Shown piece after piece: positions 1-6,281 of a stretch of DNA of 7,539 bases. The notes under the pieces are model-generated. The model did no database searches. It was not told the DNA's origin and was given only the letters and a program-made list of their open reading frames with translations. The stretch comes from Weeksellaceae bacterium (GTDB taxonomy: Bacteria; Bacteroidota; Bacteroidia; Flavobacteriales; Weeksellaceae), in contig JAQVKJ010000054.1 in the NCBI GenBank assembly GCA_028694715.1, positions 1 to 7,539 on the forward strand, written 5' to 3'. How positions within the stretch are numbered: position 1 is the stretch's first letter; each line of letters opens with the position of its first letter. A program made the position numbers and the translations under genes.

Positions 1-111
1 AAGGGTATTGGGCTTCTTACGCCTTTCGCCGTGATTGCTATGCTGATGCTGGCAAATCACTTTATAAGAAAGGACGAGAAACTCGTAAAATCTGTTGACA
101 GGTTCAGATAG
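1..111 (+). CDS. C-terminal end of a small membrane protein, probably DUF4293 family
   Basis: Frame 1 is open from the first base to a TAG stop at 109-111, giving 36 residues. A hydrophobic stretch (LLTPFAVIAMLMLANHF, about residues 5-21) is followed by a basic, charged tail, IRKDEKLVKSVDRFR. A last membrane helix followed by an 'RKDE-LV-S-DR-R' tail is what I recall of the DUF4293 family, small four-helix integral membrane proteins of unknown function in Bacteroidota. The start lies outside the window, so length and start cannot be judged. The gene is closed by the terminator at 140-163. The coding call is firm because of the frame, the composition and the terminator behind it. The family name rests on a short tail and is moderate. 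Confidence 0.6.
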   Translation, partial: KGIGLLTPFAVIAMLMLANHFIRKDEKLVKSVDRFR

Positions 112-139
112 ACTTAACAACTTTTTATAGGAGTGTAAG

Positions 140-163
140 GCAGCCCTCATGGGCTGCTTTTTT
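140..163 (+). terminator. Intrinsic (Rho-independent) terminator
   Basis: A perfect 7-bp stem, GCAGCCC (140-146) and GGGCTGC (151-157), has a TCAT loop and is followed at once by six T (158-163), then G and four more T. The bases AAG at 137-139 can extend the stem with the first T residues. It lies 28 bases after the stop of the upstream gene and 135 bases before the glutamine synthetase start, so it should separate those two transcription units. Confidence 0.9.
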
Positions 164-225
164 GTTTTCTCTGGGTTGACTTGATTTTTTTATTTCTAAA
201 TAAATTAAACAAAATTTCACATTTA

Positions 226-243
226 CCCCAAAAAAAATGGGGG
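226..243 (+). other. C4/G5 inverted repeat with A8 loop in the glnN leader region
   Basis: CCCC (226-229), eight A (230-237), T, then GGGGG (239-243) could form a short GC stem with a purine loop, in an otherwise very AT-rich spacer. It lies just upstream of the putative -7 box at 262-269, where a -33 TTTG would be expected and is not seen. It could be an operator-like element or, in a longer transcript, an RNA hairpin. Its function is not established. Confidence 0.3.
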
Positions 244-261
244 AGTGATTCCAAAAAATCA

Positions 262-269
262 TATTTTTG
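262..269 (+). promoter_or_regulatory. Putative Bacteroidota -7 promoter box for glnN
   Basis: TATTTTTG matches the Bacteroidota -7 consensus TAnnTTTG at every fixed position. It would start transcription near 274-280, leaving a leader of roughly 20-25 bases before the ATG at 299. No TTTG is found 19-21 bases upstream. The call therefore rests on one box in AT-rich DNA and is tentative. A gene controlled by nitrogen status might rely on an activator instead of a good -33 box. Confidence 0.4.
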
Positions 270-298
270 CAACTTAATAACTAATAAAAAGGGGTGAG

Positions 299-2485
299 AT
301 GTCAAAATTAAGATTTAATGCGCTTTATGAAATGTTCAGAAGAGCGCCAATAGAAGTTGAAATTCCTGATCGTTTGTCCAGACTATACAATCAAAATGTT
401 TTTTCAGACGATACCATGAAGGAATATCTGACCAAGGATGCATATAGGTACATAGAAGCTGCAAAAGTAAAAGGTGAAAAAATTCCGAGGGAAATTGCAG
501 ACCAGATTGCGGCAGCCATGAAAGACTGGAGCCTGTCCAAAGGCGTTACACATTACACCCACTGGTTCCAACCTCTGACGGGTGCAACAGCTGAAAAACA
601 TGATGCGTTTTTTGACAGAATTGGTGATGACAGAGCCATCGAGAAATTCAACGGCTCAATGCTGGTCCAGCAAGAACCAGATGCTTCCAGTTTTCCAAAC
701 GGGGGCATTAGAAATACATTTGAAGCAAGAGGTTACACCGCATGGGATCCAACTTCGGCAGCATTCATTATAGACACCACGCTCTGTATCCCTTCTGTTT
801 TTATTTCCTATACCGGGGATACACTCGATTACAAAACGCCACTTCTTCGTGCACTTCAGGCGGTGGACGACGCAGCAACCGAAGTGGCCAGATACTTTGA
901 CAGGAATGTAAATAAAGTTTACTCCACTTTGGGTTGGGAACAAGAATATTTTTTGGTAGATTCTGCCATGTTTAATACCCGCCCCGACTTGCAGCTGACA
1001 GGCCGTACGATTTTGGGGCATTCTCCGGCCAAAGGACAACAACTCGGCGACCACTACTTTGGTTCTATACCGCTGCGAGTCATCCGCTTCATGCAAGAAT
1101 TAGAAGTAGAAGCAATGAAACTCGGCATACCCGTAAAAACCCGGCACAACGAAGCGGCACCCAACCAATTCGAATGTGCACCGATTTATGAAGAAGCCAA
1201 CCAGGCAGTTGACCACAACTCTCTCTTGATGGATTTGATGAACCGGGTTGCCGAAAAACACAATTTCAAAGTTTTGCTGCACGAAAAACCCTTCGACGGA
1301 GTCAACGGTTCCGGAAAACACAACAACTGGTCCTTGCAAACCGATACCGGAGAGAATCTGCTTAGCCCGGGCAAAAACCCCAAACAGAATCTGCAGTTTC
1401 TGACCTTCTTTATCAATACAATCAAAGCCGTCAGCGAATACCCCGATATACTAAGAAGTGCCATAGCTTCTGCCGGAAACGATTATAGATTGGGTGGACA
1501 CGAAGCACCGCCGGCCATCATTTCGGTTTTCATCGGCACTCAACTGACTGCTGTTATAGATGAACTAGAAAAAGTGAAAAAAGGGAAGCTTTCGCCCGAT
1601 GAGAAAACCGAACTCAAGCTCAATCTCATCGGGAAAATCCCTGAAATTCTGCTCGACAATACCGATCGGAACAGGACTTCGCCATTTGCTTTTACCGGAA
1701 ACAAATTTGAATTCAGAGCAGTAGGCTCTTCAGCTAACTGTGCAGAACCAGTGATGGTCATCAACACCATCGTAGCAGCTCAGCTTAAATTGTTCAAAAA
1801 TGGAGTGGACGGACTGATCGAAAAAGGACTGAAGAAGGATGAAGCGATTTTAAACATACTAAGAGATTACATCAAAAGTTTCAGAAATATCCTCTTCGAA
1901 GGCGATGGTTACAGCAAAAAATGGGAGGAAGAAGCCAAAGAAAGAAAACTAAACAATTACAGAACTACACCCGAAGCACTCAAAGTGGAATTGGAACCCA
2001 AATACATGGACTTGTTCATCAATAATTCGGTGTTCAGTCGCTTGGAAATTGAATCCAGAAATGAAATGAAACTCAACAAATATTCTACCCTGATTGAAAT
2101 TGAAGGAAAGGTGCTGGCAGATTTGGCAAGAAATCACATCATACCAACCGCCATTCTTTATCAGAATGATTTGATAAAAAATGTGGAGGGATTGAAAAGT
2201 ATTTTCTCTGACAAGGAATTCAAAACCTTGGCAAGAGAACAGATTGATTTAATCAAAAATATTTCAGGGAAAATCGGCCGAATCAAAGTGGCGGTGGACA
2301 AATTGCTCAATGAAATCGATAAATCAAACAAAATCAAATCCGGACAAAAGAAAGCAGAAGCATATGCCTTTCAGGTGAAACCTTATTTTGACATCATCCG
2401 AAATGATGTGGACGAGTTGGAAATGCTGGTGGACGACGAAGTCTGGCCGCTGACAAAATACCGTGAATTTTTGTTTATGGAATAG
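299..2485 (+). CDS. glnN: Glutamine synthetase type III (GSIII)
   Basis: Cytoplasmic enzyme that joins ammonia to glutamate using ATP to make glutamine, the main entry of nitrogen into metabolism. The 728 residues match the usual size of the large type III class (about 700-730), well above type I or II. Visible signatures are [11 protein letters not shown] (141-151), GWEQEYF (212-218) with catalytic acidic residues, [10 protein letters not shown] (336-345) with the nucleotide/glutamate-site Lys and His, and [10 protein letters not shown] (471-480). An N-terminal GSIII domain precedes the catalytic core, and a charged, helical C-terminal domain follows from about residue 560. The ATG at 299 gives the expected N-terminus and directly follows a purine-rich GGGGTGAG. 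The gene ends in TAG immediately followed by an in-frame TGA. It stands alone, behind a terminator and ahead of a separate prfA promoter. No truncation is seen. Confidence 0.97.
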   Translation: MSKLRFNALYEMFRRAPIEVEIPDRLSRLYNQNVFSDDTMKEYLTKDAYRYIEAAKVKGEKIPREIADQIAAAMKDWSLSKGVTHYTHWFQPLTGATAEKHDAFFDRIGDDRAIEKFNGSMLVQQEPDASSFPNGGIRNTFEARGYTAWDPTSAAFIIDTTLCIPSVFISYTGDTLDYKTPLLRALQAVDDAATEVARYFDRNVNKVYSTLGWEQEYFLVDSAMFNTRPDLQLTGRTILGHSPAKGQQLGDHYFGSIPLRVIRFMQELEVEAMKLGIPVKTRHNEAAPNQFECAPIYEEANQAVDHNSLLMDLMNRVAEKHNFKVLLHEKPFDGVNGSGKHNNWSLQTDTGENLLSPGKNPKQNLQFLTFFINTIKAVSEYPDILRSAIASAGNDYRLGGHEAPPAIISVFIGTQLTAVIDELEKVKKGKLSPDEKTELKLNLIGKIPEILLDNTDRNRTSPFAFTGNKFEFRAVGSSANCAEPVMVINTIVAAQLKLFKNGVDGLIEKGLKKDEAILNILRDYIKSFRNILFEGDGYSKKWEEEAKERKLNNYRTTPEALKVELEPKYMDLFINNSVFSRLEIESRNEMKLNKYSTLIEIEGKVLADLARNHIIPTAILYQNDLIKNVEGLKSIFSDKEFKTLAREQIDLIKNISGKIGRIKVAVDKLLNEIDKSNKIKSGQKKAEAYAFQVKPYFDIIRNDVDELEMLVDDEVWPLTKYREFLFME

Positions 2486-2513
2486 TGAATTCACTGATTG
2501 CACTCCCCATAGT

Positions 2514-2544
2514 TTTGAACATTCGGTCAATAGACCTAAATTTG
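2514..2544 (+). promoter_or_regulatory. Bacteroidota-type promoter of prfA
   Basis: TTTG at 2514-2517 and TAAATTTG at 2537-2544 (perfect TAnnTTTG) are separated by 19 bases, the Bacteroidota sigma-ABfr promoter layout. Transcription should begin a few bases downstream, near 2548-2553. It lies in the 76-base gap after glnN, so prfA can be transcribed independently. It also argues against any RF1 start upstream of it. Confidence 0.75.
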
Positions 2545-2561
2545 CAGTCCAAAATTTAACC

Positions 2562-3644
2562 ATGGCTGCAAACGATTTGATGGAAAAATTAAACGCAATC
2601 AAACAACGGTTCGACGAGGTTTCAGACCTCATCATTCAACCTGATGTGATTGCCGACCAGAATCGCTACATCGGTTTGTCAAAAGAATATGCAGAGCTGA
2701 AAGATATCGTTGAAAAGCAGAAGCAATACCAAGCCTTGCTCGATGCGATTTCGGAAGCAGACGAAATCATAGCCAACAGCAATGACTTGGAAATGGTTGA
2801 ACTCGCCAAAGATGAAAAAGACGAAGCAATTCAAAAAATTCCGCAAATCGAAGATGAAGTCAAATTCATGCTTATTCCAAAGGACCCAGAAGACGAAAAA
2901 AATGTGGTCGTGGAACTCCGAGCGGGTACCGGTGGAGACGAAGCTGCTATTTTTGTGGAGGACATCTATAGAATGTACAGTATGTACTTCAAAGACAAAG
3001 GCTGGAATCACGAAATTCTCAATGTGAGTGAAGGTGCAGTCAAAGGGTACAAGGAAATGATTATCAGTGTTGAGGGCAAGGATGTTTTTGGCACAATGAA
3101 ATTTGAAAGTGGAGTCCACAGAGTACAGCGCATACCAGAAACCGAATCTCAGGGGCGGGTACACACCTCTGCCATCACAGTAGCAGTACTGCCCGAAGCC
3201 GAAGAAGTAGATGTGGAAATCAATCCTGCCGATTTGGAATACCAGACTGCCCGTTCCAGTGGTGCAGGTGGGCAGCATGTGAACAAGGTAGAAACCAAGG
3301 TGCAGCTTACACACAAACCAACAGGAATCGTCATCGTTTGTCAGGAAGGTCGCTCGCAACACGCCAACCGAGAAAGAGCACTGCAACTGCTCAGAACAAA
3401 ACTGTACGAAACAGAATACGAGAAAAAACAGTCCGAGCGTTCCGCACAACGGAAATCTCTGGTCTCATCCGGTGACCGTTCCGCAAAAATCAGGACTTAC
3501 AACTATCCGCAGGGAAGGGTGACCGACCACCGAATCAACAAATCAATATACAACCTGGACAATTTTATGAACGGGGAAATACAGGAAATGATTGATGCGC
3601 TGAAACTTGCAGAAAATGCCGAAAGACTCACCGGGGCTGAATAA
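2562..3644 (+). CDS. prfA: Peptide chain release factor 1 (RF1)
   Basis: Recognises UAA and UAG stop codons in the ribosomal A site and triggers hydrolysis of the finished peptide. From the ATG at 2562 the protein has 360 residues, the length of E. coli RF1. An N-terminal helical domain is followed by the core with [12 protein letters not shown], then [19 protein letters not shown] carrying the P-x-T codon-reading tripeptide as PET (192-194). [15 protein letters not shown] carries the catalytic GGQ (236-238), and a conserved [13 protein letters not shown] tail follows. PxT, rather than SPF, identifies RF1 and not RF2. The same frame is open to an ATG at 2463, but that start lies upstream of the promoter and would add a 33-residue tail unlike the family. 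An ATG at 2580 ([14 protein letters not shown], 354 residues) is the main alternative. A prmC methyltransferase gene, a common neighbour in other bacteria, is not next door. Confidence 0.96.
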   Translation: MAANDLMEKLNAIKQRFDEVSDLIIQPDVIADQNRYIGLSKEYAELKDIVEKQKQYQALLDAISEADEIIANSNDLEMVELAKDEKDEAIQKIPQIEDEVKFMLIPKDPEDEKNVVVELRAGTGGDEAAIFVEDIYRMYSMYFKDKGWNHEILNVSEGAVKGYKEMIISVEGKDVFGTMKFESGVHRVQRIPETESQGRVHTSAITVAVLPEAEEVDVEINPADLEYQTARSSGAGGQHVNKVETKVQLTHKPTGIVIVCQEGRSQHANRERALQLLRTKLYETEYEKKQSERSAQRKSLVSSGDRSAKIRTYNYPQGRVTDHRINKSIYNLDNFMNGEIQEMIDALKLAENAERLTGAE

Positions 3645-3684
3645 CAATTGTCCTATCTGATTTTAAATTACCACAATATTCTGT

Positions 3685-3699
3685 TTTTCAAGCTGAAAA
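3685..3699. repeat. Short inverted repeat between prfA and the DUF2851 gene
   Basis: TTTTCA (3685-3690) and TGAAAA (3694-3699) form a perfect 6-bp inverted repeat around AGC. No T-run follows, so it is not a convincing terminator. It could be a protein-binding site or chance in AT-rich DNA. Confidence 0.25.
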
Positions 3700-3758
3700 C
3701 CATTATTCATGTTTGAATTATTCGTAAATTTAAAATCTCAATGCTAAAATTTTGTGTG

Positions 3759-5042
3759 ATGAAAGAAGCTATGTTGCATTTCATCTGGCGTTTCCAATTG
3801 TTCAACATATTAGATCTGAAAACAACAGATGGAGAAAATCTTCGGATTATCAAACGGGGTTCTTGGAACAAAATCGATGCAGGTCCTGACTTTTTTATGG
3901 CACAAACAGAAGTCAACCATCAAATCTGGACGGGAAGCATAGAAATCCATGTCCGCTCGTCCGACTGGAATCTGCACAAGCACTCGCAAGACCCTGCATT
4001 TGAAAATGTGATTTTGCATGTGGTTTATGAACATGACATTGAAATTGATGTACTTGAAAACAGAAATGTTCCCACTCTCGAATTAAAGAATTACATTTTT
4101 ACTGAAGTACTGAACAATTATAACGAATTACTTCAGCCCGGTATGAATTTTATTCCTTGCGAGAAAAGCATTCATTTGGTAAAAATCGAGAAAATAAAAT
4201 TCTGGCTCGAAAGGCTGGCGGTGGAACGGCTCGAAAGAAAAACCAATGAAATCGAGCAAGAATTCATGAAAAACAATAAAAATTGGGAAAGATTGCTCTT
4301 CAAAAAAATGGCCTACTCCTTCGGTCTCAAAGTCAATTCAGAAGTATTTGAAATTTGGGCGGACTCGTTTGATTACAAAATATTGAAAAAAATTCAGCCC
4401 CGCCCTGCATTGGTACATGCACTTTTTCTGGGTCAAGCCGGCTTCCTCGAAGTCAACTCCAAGGATGAATATGTGCAGCAACTTAAGTCGGATTATCAGT
4501 TTTTGAAAAATAAATTTGGATTGCAACCCTTGGACAAAAATATTTTCAGATTCTCAAGAATGCGTCCATACAGTTTTCCCACTGTTAGGCTCATGCAGTT
4601 GGCTAGTTTGTATTCGGCATATCAGAACTTGTTTTCTTATCTGATGGGAAGCCGCTCGTTTAAAAAAATAAGAGCAGTATTTAATGATCTGGAATACCCG
4701 GATTTTTGGAAAAACCATTTTAGATTCGAAAAAGAATCTGCCCGTAGTTCGGTGAAATCCATCTCTGAAAGCTTGATTGAAAGAACCATCATCAATGTGG
4801 TCATCCCGGTCAAATTTGTTTATTCTCGAATGCTCGGGAGGGATGCATCCGAGGAGCTGATTGATTGGCTCAGGGAATTGCCTGCAGAGAAAAACGCTGT
4901 GATTGACGGTTATTCAGAGTTGGGTCTAAAGGCCCAAAATGCATTCGAATCACAAGCTTTTCTCGAATTAAAAAAGCATTTCTGCAACGAGAAAAAATGC
5001 TTAAATTGCGCCATCGGAGTCCAGATATTAAAAGATGTTTGA
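3759..5042 (+). CDS. DUF2851 family protein, function unknown
   Basis: A 427-residue soluble protein with no signal peptide or membrane segment, of the DUF2851 family characteristic of Bacteroidota. I chose the ATG at 3759 because MKEAMLHFIWRFQLFN fits the family N-terminus. An in-frame ATG at 3741 would add MLKFCV. Conserved-looking blocks are DAGPDFF (40-46), GSIEIHVRSSDW (59-70), VILHVVYEHD and FIPCEKS (Cys134). The C-terminus has a Cys cluster, C409-x4-C414-x2-C417, just before the end. Inference only: the DAGPDF then E-x-H-V-R pattern recalls a PD-(D/E)XK nuclease core, and Cys134 plus the three C-terminal Cys could hold a metal or Fe-S cluster. The function is not known. The stop overlaps the start of the next gene by 8 bases, so the two are probably co-translated. 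The nearest -7-like box, TAAATTTA at 3725-3732, lacks a well-placed -33 box. Confidence 0.9.
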   Translation: MKEAMLHFIWRFQLFNILDLKTTDGENLRIIKRGSWNKIDAGPDFFMAQTEVNHQIWTGSIEIHVRSSDWNLHKHSQDPAFENVILHVVYEHDIEIDVLENRNVPTLELKNYIFTEVLNNYNELLQPGMNFIPCEKSIHLVKIEKIKFWLERLAVERLERKTNEIEQEFMKNNKNWERLLFKKMAYSFGLKVNSEVFEIWADSFDYKILKKIQPRPALVHALFLGQAGFLEVNSKDEYVQQLKSDYQFLKNKFGLQPLDKNIFRFSRMRPYSFPTVRLMQLASLYSAYQNLFSYLMGSRSFKKIRAVFNDLEYPDFWKNHFRFEKESARSSVKSISESLIERTIINVVIPVKFVYSRMLGRDASEELIDWLRELPAEKNAVIDGYSELGLKAQNAFESQAFLELKKHFCNEKKCLNCAIGVQILKDV

Positions 5043-5256
5043 AAGAATCAGAAATTTCATGGAATTTAACGGATTTAATGTGATTTCAAGAATCGCTGAC
5101 AAATTTGGTGTGCGTGCTTCGCGGCTCAGATTATTGTTCATTTATCTATCGTTTGTCACACTGGGTATTACCTTTGGTTTTTATTTGATGACCGCTTTTT
5201 TTCTTTGGGTCAAGGATGGGATTATCGTACGCAGAAAATCGGTTTTTGACCTCTGA
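5035..5256 (+). CDS. Short PspC-like membrane protein
   Basis: A 73-residue protein with a PspC-type layout. An amphipathic start is followed by GFNVISRIADKFGVRASRLR (13-32), then a hydrophobic segment at about 33-58 (LLFIYLSFV...FYLMTAFFLWV), and a basic tail ending SVFDL. PspC-domain proteins sit in the inner membrane, and some sense envelope stress. This minimal form has no room for a separate regulatory domain, so a 'transcriptional regulator' label would overreach. The ATG lies inside the end of the DUF2851 gene (overlap 5035-5042), with no room for its own promoter, which implies translational coupling and perhaps a shared role at the membrane. Family confidence is good; the specific role is unknown. 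Confidence 0.85.
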   Translation: MFERIRNFMEFNGFNVISRIADKFGVRASRLRLLFIYLSFVTLGITFGFYLMTAFFLWVKDGIIVRRKSVFDL

Positions 5257-5376
5257 TTCAGGTGTTCTGCCTTACAAAATAAGTGGAATTTCCCCTGTGA
5301 TTTTCAGTGATTTGATGTAATATATAACTAATGATTCTTCGTAATTTAGCATCCCAATTTAGAGAAATTTGCTCAA

Positions 5377-5925
5377 ATGGACAGCTTGACACATATCCGC
5401 ATCCGTTATACAAAATCCCAAAGAATAGGTTTTTTTGTTTTTACCGCCGGGCTTATCCTCATTCAGTTGGCCACCTATGTATTGAAAAACAAAGACCTGA
5501 AAACTGCAGAGATTAACATAAATGAACTACAAACCAAGGCTTATCTTGCCGAAAATAAAAAATCGCAAAGTTCAGCAATCACAAATTTCGACCCCAACCA
5601 ACTCGATTTTGAAGGCTGGAAAAACCTTGGTTTTTCTGACAAACAGGTAACTTCTATTCTCAAATACAAAAATTTATTGGGCGGGAACTTCTCAAACAAA
5701 CAACAAATCAGCGAGAGCTATGTCATTAGTGGTGAAAAGTTTGCAGAAATCGAAGCCTACATCGTTTTTGGAAATATAAACAATGAAAATACAAAATCAA
5801 ATCTCCCAAGTACCCAATTCAATGATAAACCCAAAATTCATTACAAAAAGTTTAATCCTAATCATTACAGCCAAAAGGACTGGCAGAACATAGGTTTCAG
5901 TGAAAAACAGGCCACTACATACTGA
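5377..5925 (+). CDS. Membrane-anchored helix-hairpin-helix (ComEA-like) protein, N-terminal part before a frameshift
   Basis: This is the first 182 residues of a protein that would be 263 residues long if one lost base were restored. A short cytoplasmic start (MDSLTHIRIRYTKSQR) leads to a single membrane helix at about 17-36 (IGFFVFTAGLILIQLATYVL), then a linker, a first HhH-type repeat (71-131) and the start of a second (from 159). HhH repeats of the ComEA kind bind DNA without sequence specificity. The anchor would place them on the far side of the inner membrane, as in DNA-uptake receptors, but related proteins are widespread in Bacteroidota and mostly uncharacterised. The frame breaks at QATTY followed by TGA (5923-5925), in the middle of the second repeat. 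The ATG at 5377 is the first that gives a start ahead of the membrane helix. No Shine-Dalgarno is seen. Confidence 0.75.
   Translation: MDSLTHIRIRYTKSQRIGFFVFTAGLILIQLATYVLKNKDLKTAEININELQTKAYLAENKKSQSSAITNFDPNQLDFEGWKNLGFSDKQVTSILKYKNLLGGNFSNKQQISESYVISGEKFAEIEAYIVFGNINNENTKSNLPSTQFNDKPKIHYKKFNPNHYSQKDWQNIGFSEKQATTY
5587..5769 (+). repeat. First 61-residue HhH-type repeat unit
   Basis: Encodes residues 71-131, starting FDPNQLDFEGWKNLGFSDKQ, with ILKYKNLLGGNF in the middle and ending in YIVF. It aligns without gaps at protein level with the unit at 5851-6032. Shared positions include F-PN, W-N-GFS-KQ-T, ILKYK, LGGNFS, KQI, VIS-KF and YIV. The unit is 183 bases, an intact multiple of three. 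Confidence 0.75.
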
Positions 5926-6032
5926 AGTACAAAATGAGTCTGGGTGGTAATTTTAGCTCCCTCAAACAAATTCAGTCTTGTTTTGTTATCAGCCCCGATA
6001 AATTCAGTCAGATGAAACCATACATTGTTCTG
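5851..6032 (+). repeat. Second HhH-type repeat unit, one base short
   Basis: Encodes FNPNHYSQKDWQNIGFSEKQ, then after the frame break ILKYKMSLGGNFSS and on to YIVL. It is 182 bases against 183 in the first unit. The missing base falls between GCCACT (5911-5916) and ATACTGAAG (from 5919), where the first unit reads ACT TCT ATT CTC AAA. This comparison locates the lesion to about three bases. Confidence 0.75.
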
Positions 6033-6167
6033 CCAGTAATGGCCAAAGAACCTCAGAAGATCATTGAAGACCATTCGAGCATACGGATGATTGAAGAAGT
6101 TGAGGAACTGGCTGATGACTTTATGGAAGATTCCCTCTCAACATCTACGATTACCTTGGTTGAATAA
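5919..6167 (+). pseudogene. C-terminal part of the same helix-hairpin-helix protein, after the frameshift
   Basis: Reading from 5919 in the frame one base back gives ILKYKMSLGGNFSSLKQI and the rest of the second HhH-type repeat. A 40-odd-residue acidic tail follows (EEVEELADDFMEDS) to the TAA at 6165-6167. An ATG at 5934 (MSLGGNFSS) exists but begins in the middle of a repeat, so this is not an independent gene. It is the displaced end of the 5377 gene. No slippery heptamer lies at the junction, so a one-base loss in the genome or in the assembly is likelier than programmed frameshifting. I see no third HhH unit after this one. Confidence 0.75.
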
Positions 6168-6281
6168 TCAACAAAGGACCCTTGCCAAGCCCAATTATTT
6201 CAACAAACTTTATTTGTTAATAAATATGTTGTATTTTGGTTTTTTTTAAAATCGAACTTTTTAACTCAAAACTATTTTTTT

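Noticed and set aside
257..271. Sigma-54 promoter before glnN, suggested by TTGCA at 267-271
   Set aside because: The -24 GG required 10 bases before the GC is absent (the bases there are AA).
2463..2561. N-terminal extension of RF1 from the ATG at 2463
   Set aside because: It overlaps the end of glnN, lies upstream of a strong prfA promoter, and its residues do not resemble the RF1 N-terminus.
2679..3449. 256-codon open frame on the - strand
   Set aside because: It lies wholly opposite the conserved prfA coding sequence, has a low-complexity Phe/Cys-rich translation, and shows no domain I recognise. It is a shadow of biased codon use.
3725..3732. TAAATTTA as the -7 box of the DUF2851 gene
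   Set aside because: It has one mismatch, and the only nearby TTTG (3712-3715) is 9 bases away instead of 19-21.
5297..5313. Direct repeat GTGATTT twice before the HhH gene
   Set aside because: Seven AT-rich bases repeated once is expected by chance, and no further copies are seen.
5331..5516. 61-codon + strand frame starting before the HhH gene
   Set aside because: It overlaps the membrane-helix region of the HhH gene in another frame and has no recognisable feature.
5914..5925. Programmed -1 frameshifting in the HhH gene
   Set aside because: There is no X-XXY-YYZ slippery heptamer at the junction (GCC ACT ACA TAC), and the sister repeat shows a plain missing base.
6202..6218. Inverted repeat AACAAA/TTTGTT as a terminator after the HhH gene
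   Set aside because: It is only six mostly A-T pairs with no following T-run, in an AT-rich spacer. Chance is likely.
6213..6238. TTTG (6213-6216) plus TATTTTG (6232-6238) as promoter of the 5'-nucleotidase gene
   Set aside because: The spacing is 15 bases and the -7 box is one base short, so both parts miss the consensus.
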